This document shows positions 1-12,520 of a stretch of DNA of 64,000 bases, piece after piece. Within the stretch, counting starts at the first letter, position 1, and each line of letters begins with the position of its first letter. Below the pieces are notes generated by a model that saw only the letters and a list, made by a program, of their open reading frames with translations, did no database searches and was not told the origin of the DNA. The stretch lies in contig OZ021729.1 of the NCBI GenBank assembly GCA_963978545.1, positions 89,496,466-89,560,465 on the forward strand, written 5' to 3'. A program made the position numbers and the translations under genes. Origin of the DNA: Linyphia triangularis (lineage: Eukaryota > Arthropoda > Arachnida > Araneae > Linyphiidae).

Positions 1-3000
1 AAGTACGAGATTAATCCGATTTTATCCGAAGTTGATATTAATTAAAAATTAAATGTACAAAGTTTTAAAATCATATGTTAGTCAACCATTGATGTGTAAT
101 CCTGAATTGAAATTACATTTCTCAACTATATTTGTACAAATTGCGTTTAAGTTATGCATAAAACAAACGGGCCAGTTTTAAATTAGTTTACCAAAAGAAA
201 TCTAAAAAAAATAAGATTTTTGAGGGTAGTAAAGTATTTTTAAAACATTTTTCTATGTAAATTCACAAATAATTCATTTTAATATAATATTTAAATACTT
301 TTTTGTATGTGTATGACGAAACAACGTGTTAAAGCTAGCTTGTATTTTGACCACAAATAAGTTAGTAATATTAAAAATGATCCTTGTCCCCATTATTTGC
401 ATCATTCTTTAAAGTATAAAAATCTTTTTCTAATTTAATTTTTTTTTTTTACTCTCATTCATTCTTCAGTGTTTCTCTATCACTTTTAGTTGGTAAATAT
501 CATACACCGAAAAATTTCCTATTAATTTCCTGTGCTGAATTAACGTTTTTATATATTTAATTAAGCACACGATATTAATTTGCCTCTGATGATTGATTTT
601 TATTGATTAAAAATTTATATAAAGGAGTTGTTTCTTTGAAACAATTATTGTCCCCGAAAAATAAACTAAAGGAAAAATTAGTAAAAAGATCCATCAATAA
701 TATTTAATAACTCAATCACATCAATAACTGAATTAAATTATATCAAATTCAGTTCAGAAAATATTATATAGGACAAATTCAATCATACAGGTACTGGAAT
801 TAAAAAAAAAAATAATAAAAGGGAGGCATATCGTACCTTGTTGCATTTATAGAATGATGCCAACGTATTTTACAAGTTGGTTATTCAACTTTAAATTGGT
901 AACATTTTATTTGACGTTCATGTAAGAAAAGAAAAAAAAAACTTCTAAAATATTAAACAAGCACTGCTAAAATTGTTAAAAACTCAGTTGTACCACATTA
1001 ACATTATATTAAACACTACAACAGAACATTTTAGATTAACGTATTGTTTATACTTTTCAATAGGTACGATGAATTTATATTACTACATAAAAAATTTCCT
1101 TTCAATAGTAAATAACTTTTTAAACTAATAAAATGAAATTTTAAAAATGGATAAAATATATGTTTTGGTTCGTTTTAAAGTCAGATTGAATCATATCAGA
1201 TCGAAATTAACACGCAAGATGAAATGAGCACTGACGGCGATTAGGAGGAACTAAAGGTAGGGTCCCTCCATTCTACCATACTTTTTCAAATTTTTATCTT
1301 TTATAAATCATCTTGATTTTACCATTTGGCGATTTTTCCCACCCAATCGCCGCCACTACCAATAAGTGACGCATATTACCAATATACTGATATAGTAAAT
1401 TTTAAGAGCTAAAGTCGCCCAAACAATGGGGAAGAGATAACAATGAATAATTCTAGTTGATGGTTTATTAGTCAAGAAATCTGCGGTATGTTATATGATT
1501 TCATTTGAATTAAGTTGAAAAGATTGAAAAGAAAAAGATAAAATTGGCTATTGTAAAGGAAAATTAATTTTCATGTCACAAAATTATTTGATTTCTGTTT
1601 ATCTGGGCGAGTCTATAGCAGCAATAAATTGACAAACAATTGACTTACTTGATCACGATGAAATGATCTGTATGAAAATTCGATCAATTTAATGTACTTT
1701 TTTGGAAAGCAACGTCAGAATAATTTTGAAGATTAGGAAGGACTACACGTGTGTCAAGTTTAATCCAAAAAAATTTTAAACGCTTTTGTCAAAAAGTCGA
1801 TGAGCAGTAATGGTCAAGCCGCTGTACTTTTTCCGGTCCTGGTCAAAGCTTTGCCGCAACCAATAAAAATGGCTCTCACTCTCTCTCCGAATACAACTAA
1901 CGTTACTTCTCTTTGCCTTTTAGTGTATACCCCCCCCCACCCCTTTCAACAAAAGAAAAGATTTTCAAGAGTTGTCAGGCGCCAGCCTCGTAGATAACAA
2001 GGTCTGATATCATAGAGGTCTTTTTGTTTTGTTACCCTCTACGAACGGGATTGTCACGTTGTCTGCCGAATGTTGTGAGCGATCACCTGTGCGGCCCTCA
2101 GGCTCACACGCCTACTACTTGGGGTTTCATGGTATCTGTGCTTGTTGCTTGTGTTGGGCACAATAAACGAATCTTATACCTTACTTTAACCTTAAAGATG
2201 CAAAACAGTTCACATTAAAGTCGAAAATTATTTAGAATAAAAATTTATATTTTTTGACATCAAACTATTGCTTAAAAAAACAACAACCTGACATTATGGG
2301 AAAAAGTTGGTATGGCATCTGCTATACTTGCCATACTGGTTCCGGCGCCACTGCTGACTTCTATTTATGAACATGATATATAAAGAGAAACAGTAAAAAA
2401 AATTATTTTAAAAGTGGATTACTGATATATATTAACTATGGAATTGCCTTGATTGGAGAAGTTTATTAGTTATTTGCAGTTGTTTCAAAATAAATATTTT
2501 CTTTGCAAGTAACTAAAATTGTTTTATTGTGTAACTATCAATATTCTGTTCAGTGCATTTGGTCAATGCTATAAAAGATATTTTAATCTCACATTAAAAA
2601 TATATTTATAGCTTTAATTTGAGTAAGATGTTAATCAAAATCGTCATTAATAATTAGAGCACAATCCATCGTCAATGATGGGTCTCCATCTCTTACGTTG
2701 TGTCTCTAGTAATCCGTTTTTGAAATCAGGCCCAGACTTGTGCGTGTTTTTATGTCTCCACTTTTCTATTTCAGATTATTATGTTTTTTAACTAACTCCT
2801 TTTCCCGAATTGTATTTTATTTTTATCCTGGTTCCATGGAAAACGTAAATCAGGGTTTTGTGTAATTGTAAGCAAGGAGTATAAGGATTTTAAATTGCGC
2901 CAAATTTGGTTGTGCAAGCTTAGCTGATTTATTAAAATTTAGCATCTCAAATACTGTTTTGAACAAAATTTTTTGCAAAAAAATTCTGCATGAGTGTTGA

Positions 3001-5365
3001 TGGGGGTCCAAAAAATAAATGCCTTGTGATGATTTTTTTTGTTTTCAATTCGAAATTGAATGAACTTATTAGTAATTTAAAAAAAAAAAAAATAATAATA
3101 GTCTTGTTTATGGTAACTTTGTTTTATAGAATTTTAAACTAAAAATATGCTTTATTTTAACCATGTGTACAACTGTAGATGGTGCCGCTATCAAGGGTTT
3201 CCAGAATCTCCCTTGATTTTGTTGATATTGTATATTATTTAACAGCATAACTTGACATTGGAAAAACTAAAATGAAGAAAATAGTTGAACTAGATTAATT
3301 TGTCTGTCAATATTATGTAATTGTTTACAGTTATTTTACTATTGAATTTTTTGGAAACTGTCTTTTTTTTCCCCCTTTCTCATGAAGTTCATATTTTTTT
3401 TTTCTTAGAAGCTGAACTATATCTGTTTTTATATAAAAAGTCTATTTTTGTGGTTTGGCTTTCCATCCTAAACACTAAATTTTAAATTATTCCAAACCAA
3501 TTTAGATGAACGGAAGGAAAATTTTGAAACTAGTATATGAGATTTATATAAGAATTTAATTGTTGTAGTCATTTTTTTCTAGCATGCTAGAAGAAGCCAA
3601 GAATTGAAACAAATACAGTCTTTATATTGTTAGAAACAGTTTTTGGTATATTATAATTTTAGGGATGAGAGCCTTTTGGCAGATTTCTGCTTTTTTTTTT
3701 TTTTAAATGTCCACTTTTGGTCTTTTGAGAATTGTTATTTTTTCTGATCTGAACCAGTTTTTGCTGTGGAAAGTGTACTTTTCTTCATGTTTGGGCTAGA
3801 GATTTTCTAACCATCATCATGTTGCATGTTTTGATGTTTTATTTCTTATAGCATCTTTTGCATATAAATTATGGTGCAAATGTCTTGCTTGCGTATAATT
3901 TTGGTCTTTTTGCTTTTCTGCCCATTTCATCTCAGTAATTTCTTGCGTAAAAGAGTAAACTAAAGCCTCGCATCTCAGAGATCCTTCCTTGTAATGATAA
4001 AAAAAATTACCAATAAGAATAGTGTTCAATACAAACCCTTTATATGCACTGCCAACTTTTGTGTGCAATTGTTTAGTGATTTTCAATTCTAATAGATTTT
4101 CATAGTGTTTGATCACTACAAAGACAAACATTAATTCTGTGTCATAAGACTAACTCATTTGTTCCAAAACTAGATAGAATGCCATGCTATCCTGCCCAAG
4201 TTTCCATTCGATTGTGTGACGACATGTGGCTAATTAGTCCTTCTCGGCGACAGCGTATAAAAAGCAGCCTTTGTGCGACAGTTTCCAAAACTTGATAGAA
4301 TGCATTGTCATTGTCAACATATCAATTTGCCAAGTTTCAGTTTGATTGGAGTACGAGTCCCACAATATCAGGCTTGAATAAAATGTCGACCTCCTTAAGT
4401 TCGCTTTTTTTGCCACAGAAATATTTTCAACCAAAAGCTGCTGCTCTAACCCCATAAAAAGTTATATTTTCAAAATGTAATACATTTACAACTTATAAAT
4501 AAAATGTGCGTTTTGATCTCTCTTTTAAAGAATGCAAACTCGAATCCAATTTTGTTCAATTGTTAAATTATTCTGTGTTAAATTATTATTTCTTCTCCAT
4601 TAGATTTCTTGAACATGACCAGTATGCTAGTCCACTATATGCTCAACATTACATCTGTTATATGCTCAGGATAGCAATCAGGGGTAGAGTTAGAACCCAC
4701 CCCTAGGATCCCTAACATCTTTTTGTTTTGTTATGAAAGAATAAGAAACACCTGAACTTTTGAATAGGATTGTCAAAAGAGCTTTTTTTTGGTACAAACA
4801 AACAATTTCTGGTGGAGAGGTTTTCAACCAAGCAATAAGGATAGCTCCTCTATTTCTTTGAATAAAAAAAAATGTGGAACATCTCCTATGTTGAACTTTC
4901 TTTTTGTGTTTGTGGTTTCTTGATCTGTTATTTACAAATGCTAAATTATTGAAACGATTTTTAGATAGTTTTTGAGTTGTGCAATGTGCCCCAACATGAG
5001 ACTCCATATTAAATGCTTGATTTTTCATTGAATTGCTTAATCATTGAAAGCTTGATTTTTCATTCTCTATAAAAAAGGTTAATCTGAAATATTTGTTATT
5101 TAAAAAAATTCAACTACGGAAGGAGTAATATTTTTAGGCAATCTACCAACACCATTACCAGGCTGATTTAGCCAGGTTTTTTTGACCAAAATTTCAGTAA
5201 TTTGAAGGTAGCTTTAAATCTAGATTTAATTTGAATCACCTGTCTATCAATATAATATAGTTGCTGTCTAAAATTATGATAGTTGGAAAACCTTTTGAAA
5301 TACATCAATAAATACTAAGTGTTTCTTATCCATTCATAACACTCCAGAAGCAGAATAATATATAA
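1..5365. other. AT-rich non-coding stretch
   Basis: No gene or convincing exon was found on either strand. The sequence is strongly AT-rich with many A and T homopolymers. One less AT-rich patch lies at about 1780-2215 and contains short open frames, but I see no splice-site-bounded exon or known protein similarity in it. The stretch may be upstream sequence or a first intron of the degraded gene whose first visible exon is at 6026. Confidence 0.5.
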
Positions 5366-5813
5366 TGTTCTGCAACGGGACTTTTGACAGTTACAAATGT
5401 TCTGCAGACATTTTTTCAAAATTTCCATTATGACATAAAAGAAAAAACCCATAAAATACTACATATTTATTGCAAAATGACAATGACGAAAAAAATTATT
5501 TTTCAAACCAAGGCATACATTCAAAATTTGTAACTTTATCAATGACTTTCAGCAAGAAAAGCGCTCCAAAAGGGGAAATGGACACGTGATTGATCCCCCT
5601 ATGAACGCGGGGAGTTTTTCTATAAGAAACTGAAGCTCGGGGAAATGTTGTTCCGAGAAAATTGGGGGGGGGGGGAGGGTGGACAATAAAGTCGTTTTGT
5701 TCTGCAGAACATGTCATCCCGTAGGTGAAATTCTTTTTCTCACTCGCGGGCATTTGTTCCAAACTTAAAATTGTTCTGCAAGGACTCTGATTGTTCTGCG
5801 ACGTACGTCGCAG
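5366..5813 (+). repeat. Cluster of TGTTCTGC octamers with two perfect palindromes
   Basis: The octamer TGTTCTGC occurs at 5366, 5398, 5698, 5772 and 5792. The copy at 5698 is half of the perfect 14-bp palindrome TGTTCTGCAGAACA (5698-5711). The copy at 5792 runs into a perfect 18-bp palindrome, CTGCGACGTACGTCGCAG (5796-5813). Two G-runs of about 12 bases lie nearby (about 5665 and 5879). This ends about 200 bases before the first candidate exon. It could be a regulatory cluster or an old transposon terminus; the sequence does not decide. Confidence 0.4.
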
Positions 5814-6025
5814 TTTTAGGCACTTTCTGCTTTCGGGCATAACACAACATCAGGATGTTGATTATACTTGAGGAGAAGGGGGGGGGGGAGGGGGAGCTTA
5901 TAAAGCTTTTCCTTCGTTGCAAGCATGTGATCAAGATTGCCAGTTTTACTTTTATCTCTGCTTACCTTTAAAATATTTTATATTTTCTCCATTTCCCTCT
6001 GTATTCAACGTTTGCTTGATTTCAG

Positions 6026-6115
6026 ATGAGTGAGCAATGGAGTCATCTACTCCGAAGCAAGGCGACATCACAAGGAGATGTCGAACGCTGTCATGCAGTA
6101 AAAAGAGATTTGCCC
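6026..6115 (+). pseudogene. Candidate exon, WDFY3/Blue cheese-like N-terminal region (weak match)
   Basis: A 90-bp segment is bounded by a good acceptor (GATTTCAG, ending 6025) and a good donor (GTAAGT, 6116-6121). It is open in one frame for exactly 30 codons, phase 0 to 0, beginning with ATG, although an internal exon is as likely as a first one. The peptide runs from MSEQWSHLL through RSKATSQGDVE to AVKRDLP. It aligns loosely with an early helical segment of WDFY3 (an Arg-rich stretch, then Glu, then Ala-Val/Ile...Leu). The match is weak alone. It is supported by the better-matching exons further downstream on the same strand and in the same order. It could instead belong to an unrelated gene. 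Confidence 0.4.
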
Positions 6116-6474
6116 GTAAGTAATCTCTCATCTTAAAACCAGTTTTGCTGGAGTTTGAAATTTCTTTAGCAGAATTGCTAAATAAATTTTTTTTTTAAAC
6201 CAAGTTCTAAAGCTTGCATGTTATTTTGTTAGTAGGTCATTAGTAATTAGAAAACACTCAAACACTCGCAAAAAAAGCTAGAGGTATTTAATTAAAATTT
6301 CTTTTTTTTTACTATTACATGTGTTGCTTGTGTGTGTGTTTGCCCCATATTAGTTTTTGTATTTTTGATTTAATCAATAAATATTGATTTTTTTTTTTTT
6401 TTTTTTTGGGAGCATCACTCTATAATTTTCCTAGGGAGTTCTTATTTACAAAGACTGAAATTATACCTCACTAG

Positions 6475-9400
6475 GGGTGTGGAACATCACACAACTTTTA
6501 ATTACACTATAATACTGACATGGATTGGTGTTATTTGCTGTTTTTATATTTTCATTAGTTATTTAGAAAAAAAGGTCATTTTGGTAGTATTCTTCTAAAT
6601 AATTTTTGTATGTGACTTTATAAAAAAAAATGGTGGTATACTTTTTTATAATTCTTGCATTATCCATTCTTGTGAGTGAAACAAAGGAGAGAAAAGAAGA
6701 AAAAAAAGTAATTCATGAGCAATGCTCATGGGAAGAAAACTCTATGTTGATTCGTTTTGCAACTTCTTACATCTTTATAGCATTTTTACAGGAATTACGA
6801 AGGTGGGAATGTTTAGAACACCTTAAGAGGCAGTACCATAGCAATTTTGAACAAAACAGTTATAACTGTTTTCAGCAATTGCTGAAAAAACAGGATTTTT
6901 TCATGTATTGCGCATGTACAATATTGACGAAAACCTTAATGACCAGTCCCATTTGCTGCCAACCCTCATGTCAAGTTTAAACATTGTAGATTAACTTTTT
7001 TTAGCTATAACAAATAATTTAATGTAGTTTTTTTTTTTTTTTTTTTGCAATATTTTATGGGTTACTCGCTACAATGATTGAAATGAACGATTTTGTAATG
7101 TATGGATAGGACATAAAGGTTTTCAATGAAGTGGTATTGTAAGTTGATATAAAATGCTTTGGGGGGATTTCCAAAAAATTTATTAACGATGCTCTTTAAA
7201 AATCTAGCTATTTATGTATTAAGGATGGAAAATGCTCAGTCTGATCAAAACGATCGGCTATAGCTGTGACGTTACTACATCCTTTCGTTTCTATGGTTAT
7301 TGTGAGATTTCTGCCAAATATTTGGTGTGTATTTAGCATTAGTGTTTTGTAGACAATTGCCATATCCTATAGTGGTTTTGCAAGAAACTTGCCAAACTGG
7401 TTTTGTTGCTGCGTTTCAAGCCAAGTTGTTTCGGATGAAATGACGTCCAACTTGATTCGACCCAAAGTGTTGTTTTCCGACCGAAATCTAATGCGATTTT
7501 AGGTTGCAAATTTTAAAAAAAAGAAAAAGTGTAGTGAGCAGTGCACATGCCTTTTCCAATCATTTAGAATTGAATAAAAAATAAACATTCAGCCTTGACT
7601 ACAACCACTCAATTATGAATTTTATCCTTAAATGAAACATCGAACAATATTGTAAAAGTAAATGGTTTTGGAAAAGCAAATAATTTTTTTTAAATATTTA
7701 ATTTTACTTTTAGCCATTATAAAGAGTGAAAGATTGAAAGTTGCTTTGAAAATATTTTTTTTTAATGCACCACTCCTTTCCAAAGTTCAGTTTTCTTTAG
7801 TTTAGTCTGAATAAGTAACTAATCCCAGGGTTCCCACGGTCCTTGAAAGTCCTGGAAAGTCCTTGAATTTTTTTTGAGGAAATTTGGTCCTTGAAAGTCC
7901 TTGAAAAAAGGATAAGGTCCTTGAAAGTCCTTGAATTTTTAAGTGACCAACAACAGTGGTGTAGTGTAAAATAAAAAGGTATGGGAATGCTATGTTGCGT
8001 CGTTACAAACGTATCTATCTTTTTCTGTGTGTGTGTGTGTGGGGGGGGGGGGGGAGGGGAGAGTGAAAACGACAACTTTAAATATTTTTGTTAATATTAC
8101 TTTAATAATCTCAAAATAGCTCAAGAGCACTTCCAAAAATTAAAAAATAATAATAATAATAATTGTGTGTTTATACTTATTCTTTTATACAAATAATTTT
8201 TTTAAACTATTAAGTTATATGGATTTTAAATAATTTGCTTTGCGCAACCCATTTTAAAAGATTGTTTAACACTTTATAAAGGATTATAACACATTTTCAA
8301 ACATATTATTGATACAAATTTTTAAACATTTTTTCCGAAATGTCAGAGATGTCTTGCATGCAATAGGTTCGGATAAATTCCCAGATTCTGTAGCTCCTCA
8401 AAATCTGTTTTCAAAATGAATGAAAAAGATTGTGATTGTTGCAGAAGTTGATTGAAAGTTTTATGGCTTTTCTCCTTCTCCAAAAGAAAATGTAGAGAAG
8501 TTCCTTTTTCTTGATAAATCCTTCCTTTCCTTTTCCAAATTTGCTCCATTAATAAAATAATTGGAAAATTCAAACCCATCAGTCGATTTAAAATTTCTTG
8601 ATAAAATATTAATTTGTGTACCATCTTAATCATATCTAATTTTAAGCAGGATATTTCAATGTAGACTCATTACTTGCCAGATTTGTATGGGACATTCCTG
8701 TTTTTTTTATCTTATCCAGTTTGATTTTGTCATCTCGACAGTGGTGACAGTTAAGTGACAATAATAGTAAAAAATGGGTATAAATCGGAGGAGAAGGCAA
8801 ACTGCAAAATATATATAATATTGCAATCAAAATCACTAGATTTTAAAAAAGATCGGGGAAATTTCCTCCTCTTATTGCCGACACTGTATGACTTTATTTT
8901 AAGAACTGCTGCTACATTTTTGGAATAAATTCTGAAATCACTGTAAGTGTAAAACTTTCCCATTCTCAAACCAAAAAGAAATTTAATTTTGCATTTTAAA
9001 GTACATCTGAATTGTTTTCCTACTTCTTCACAGCCCAATTTCAATGTATTATACCCATTTGCAAAACCATTAGCACTTTTATATTAAGGAAAATCAAATA
9101 TACAGGACCAGCCTAAGGAGTAAAATGCTATGTGTGCAAGAATGAGTTTTGGTGCCCCTTACAATGAAAATGGGTATAGAAAACACTCCAAAAATGGTAA
9201 GAGTGTTCTATATGGTATGGGTGCAAATTATTAAAATCGTAGCGTTTTCTGCACTAATCAACATTATTTTAAGTCAGCTTTTATTAAGGAACACACAGAT
9301 GATTTTTTTTAATTTTTTTTTTTTTATAAAAAATTGTAATAAAATTATTTTCATAAGAATTTAATAAAATACATGTTATTAAAATTACAGATTTTTGCTA

Positions 9401-11335
9401 CGTATTACTTTTTTTAGTTGTTCGCTGTTCTTAGCGCAAGCCTTGGAACTCCTTTGCAACCCTGGGTTGTGAAGGGTTGCAATTCGGCTAATGTAGCATT
9501 ATCAGTACTGCCAAGTTAAAGTGATACAAAGTTAACAACTGTTTAGTTCTGTCACAACAAAGTAGCGGAGCGCTTGAAGCCAGTCTCTTTACTGTACATT
9601 CAAGCAACATTTTTTTGTGTTGAACTAAACATATTCAAATTCACAAACAATTCAAAAGCGAAGTTAATATAAAGGATTTAAAAATCAATACTATTTTGAA
9701 CATATTTTTTCCATGTTCAAACAAGTTATCAGTTTGATTTTCCCAATATCTGAGAAAAAAATAAATATTTCCCAATATCTGACAAAATATAAATACATAA
9801 TTCCGTGATCTCGAAACACCTTAAAAGCTAATACAAAATATCAACATTCTGCTCATTCCTATCTGGATTTTTAGTACAACCAATTTATTCCGTCAGAACA
9901 GCAGGTTTGCTTAACTTTTTTGGATTATAAGAAACCCCATCTTTTATTGTCATTTGTTTTTTCCTCTTCAACGAATTCATTTCTTAGGTACGTTGAGAGG
10001 TTTACAAATAATTTATTAAATCTGTGATATAAAAATTTCAAAAAAATATATATACATAACTTTTGTTGATAAATCGGTTAGCGTTCACGTTAAAATTAGA
10101 GGAGGCGAATTATTCTTCAAGGAAAGGGGCACAAAGAACTGAATGTGCTAGGTCACAGTTTTATTCAAAATGTAGATATTTGGCGTGAATTTGTGTATGG
10201 AAGTTTTAGATTGTATATACGACGAACCTTACAAGTTTGACGTCTGGAATTCTTCCACAAATACAGATCATTCGTTGAAGAGGATGATTGCTATTGAATG
10301 AATCTTAGCTAGATGTAAACATATGTCAGTTCATTTCTGATGAAGGAGAAAGGGCCATGTGTGGGTTGCCGCGCCTCTTTCAAGTGTTTTACAAAAACTA
10401 GAACTTGCCTGCTCAGTTCTGAAGTTGTGGATCCCAGACGAAAGCAAGTTCCCACGAAATGACTTTTTTGTTTGCTTACTTGGCTTTGAGTTCATTATTA
10501 CGAAAAGAGAAAAAAAAATACAAATGAAAAAATTTTTAGTTGAGGGAATGTCGTTCCGCCTTCTAAAAAGGTAAAGGATCGCCTTTGCCTCATGTTCCCA
10601 CTCCACTACCCCCCTGACCACCGATAATCTCCGTTTTGTAGTTTTAGGTCTGATGTATTTAAAATTATGGTTCTTGAATTTTTCTAAAAAGGTCCTTGAA
10701 TTTTCTTAAAAAGGTCCTTGAAAGTACTTGAATTTTTTTCTTCAATAAGAGTGGGAACCCTGAATCCTGTTTTGCTCTCCAGCAGCTTTTACAGGGGACA
10801 TCAGTTTGGCACCCTTTAATCCCTTCTAAATCAGCAACGCCAACTTCTTCTTGACATATTCAATGTTTTATTTTAGTTTGAACCAACCTTGTTATTGGTC
10901 TTCAAATTCGTAATTCTCTTTCACTGTTTTTCAAATATCAGGGAATCCATATAGCGCATTTAAGATATTTTTACTTGATCACAAAAAAGTTCTTTGATAT
11001 GGAATCCTCTCTTCCAGAAACACAGGCAATTTGTTTTTCATTACTCTATATCCTTAAATGTACATTTTACTTAAATTACTTTATCAAAATTACCTTTGGT
11101 AATTTTTTTTTTTAATTTTTACTTCCCAAGTTCAAAAAAGTAGATTAAAAAAAATGGCTGGATCTGTCTGTGGTCAGCTTAAATTCTAAACAGAGTGACC
11201 TATGTTGTTCAATTTTTGTATGTGGTCACTGGCAGTCACAAGTCAAAATTGATGTGGTAATGCTTTTTAAGATTTATTTTTCCTTGAGCATTGTACATCA
11301 ACGTATTATTGTGTAATTGAAAGTTGGGTGGTGTT
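6475..11335. mobile_element. Transposable element with inverted ends, host of a nested insertion
   Basis: The left end (about 6475-6520: GGTGTGGAACATCACACAAC, then an AATTACACTATAATAC-type stretch) recurs in reverse complement at about 11296-11335 (ATTATTGTGTAATTG, then AAAGTTGGGTGGTGTTCC). This makes a terminal inverted repeat of about 40 bp with several mismatches. Removing the nested element at 7826-10762 leaves about 1.9 kb. The left 500 bp (6475-6980) is a diverged direct copy of 44690-45235. No transposase was recognised; the 116-codon open frame at 6630-6980 lies in this repeat and has no recognisable domain. The superfamily is undetermined. Confidence 0.5.
7826..10762. mobile_element. 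hAT-like (5-bp target duplication) DNA transposon, degenerate
   Basis: The ends are perfect 12-bp inverted repeats, CAGGGTTCCCAC (7826-7837) and GTGGGAACCCTG (10751-10762). They are flanked by the 5-bp duplication AATCC (7821-7825 and 10763-10767). Both ends carry subterminal repeats of the type GTCCTTGAAAGTCCTTGAAT. CAGGG-type termini with 5-bp duplications fit the hAT5 group of Repbase, which is an inference from family knowledge. The 2.9-kb interior has only short open frames (for example 8343-8633, minus) and no recognisable transposase domain, so the copy is non-autonomous or heavily decayed. Confidence 0.7.
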
Positions 11336-12317
11336 CCCTGTTATTTTATTTTTCAACTAAATAAAGTCTGTGGTGGTCACTTCAAAACTACTAAACTTCT
11401 CTTGGACAATGGCGATCCCTTTTGTCTAGCGTTTGTAGCGTTTCAGGCTTAGCATGATGAATGCCTTGCCTCCGTATCGATTGCTGTCTATCAATATAGA
11501 TAAACAACTGGATAGACTGCTTTACGTTGGGGAAATGATCCGTTGCCACCGTGGTAGCGAGATGCTTGGATGGAGGAATTAGTAATTTTCTTCGATCTTT
11601 ATGGTATATTCGTGTTACTTTTGATATTTGGCAAGCAAAAAAAAAAAAAAGAATAAAACATATCTGAAGAAAATAATTTAGCCAATAAATAAAACTGATA
11701 AAAATAATTATAAGTATAGAATTTGTATATTTGGAACAAACATTTGAAATAAGTTACTATCGATATCTGGTAAACGTGTTTCATCTTTATTGATTTGAAT
11801 TTAATTCTTTAAATTGTAAGTTACATAAATTAAATGTTTTAAAAATAAATTATTATCTACAAGTTATGAAAATACAGTAAACAAATAAAAATAGACTTTA
11901 AAAGTGTATTTATTTTAGATGTAGAAATTAAAGATAATTGAAGAAATACTGTAAACCAGTTGAAAATAAGTAATACTGATAAGATTTCAAAATACAAATT
12001 CATTTATACTAATACAAAAAAAACAATTTAAGTTTCAAAAGCAAACTATTATATTAATTTTTCATACTCAATATTATTATATAACTTGTGAATTTAAAGA
12101 TATAGGTTTGAATCTTGTATATTGCAAGTCAAAGACATATATTTTATCCATTAATTAATAAAAATTGGGGTTTCTTGTAAAATAAAATTGACTAACTAGA
12201 TTACTTTGGGTACCATTTTATCTTAAAAACTAAATTTAAATTATATGCCAATGAAATTTTTTTTATCAGTTTAACTTTTACTCAATAAATCCGTCTAACA
12301 TACAACAATTCATTTAA
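10768..12317. other. Non-coding, AT-rich
   Basis: No gene was seen. The first part is the right remainder of the element that ends near 11335. About 11400-11580 is slightly GC-richer but has no supported exon. The rest is low-complexity AT-rich sequence. Confidence 0.4.
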
Positions 12318-12520
12318 CCCTTTGTACTCCAGGCCTTTTTCGCGCGGAGGAATCGGCAACTCGAGACATTTTAGGTTCGGTTGGTGTTTATGGATTTGCT
12401 TCATAGAAACTAAACACAGTCATTGGCCTTGCATCGAATTTCCGCATCACACCTAATGGTCCTCTCGTGGTTTGCATTCAATCGTGTGGCTCCTGAGAGG
12501 CGCCGCTGGAGTGCAAAGGG
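12318..12520. mobile_element. piggyBac-type MITE (203 bp)
   Basis: The inverted ends are CCCTTTGTACTCCA (12318-12331) and the reverse complement of CCCTTTGCACTCCA (12507-12520), with one mismatch. The left flank is TTAA (12314-12317) and the right flank is ATAA (12521-12524), a one-base decay of TTAA. CCC...GGG termini inside a TTAA target are the hallmark of the piggyBac superfamily. The interior is GC-richer than its surroundings, with a CGCGCG-like patch near 12350 and GGCGCC near 12500, and has no transposase. This is therefore a short non-autonomous copy. Confidence 0.75.

Noticed and set aside
1800..2218. Open frames of about 65 codons in a GC-richer patch, considered as a first exon.
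   Set aside because: No donor site in a sensible position, no recognisable domain, and low-complexity C-runs inside the frame.
6630..6980. 116-codon open frame, considered a gene.
   Set aside because: It lies in a dispersed repeat. The copy at 44856-45050 does not preserve the reading frame.
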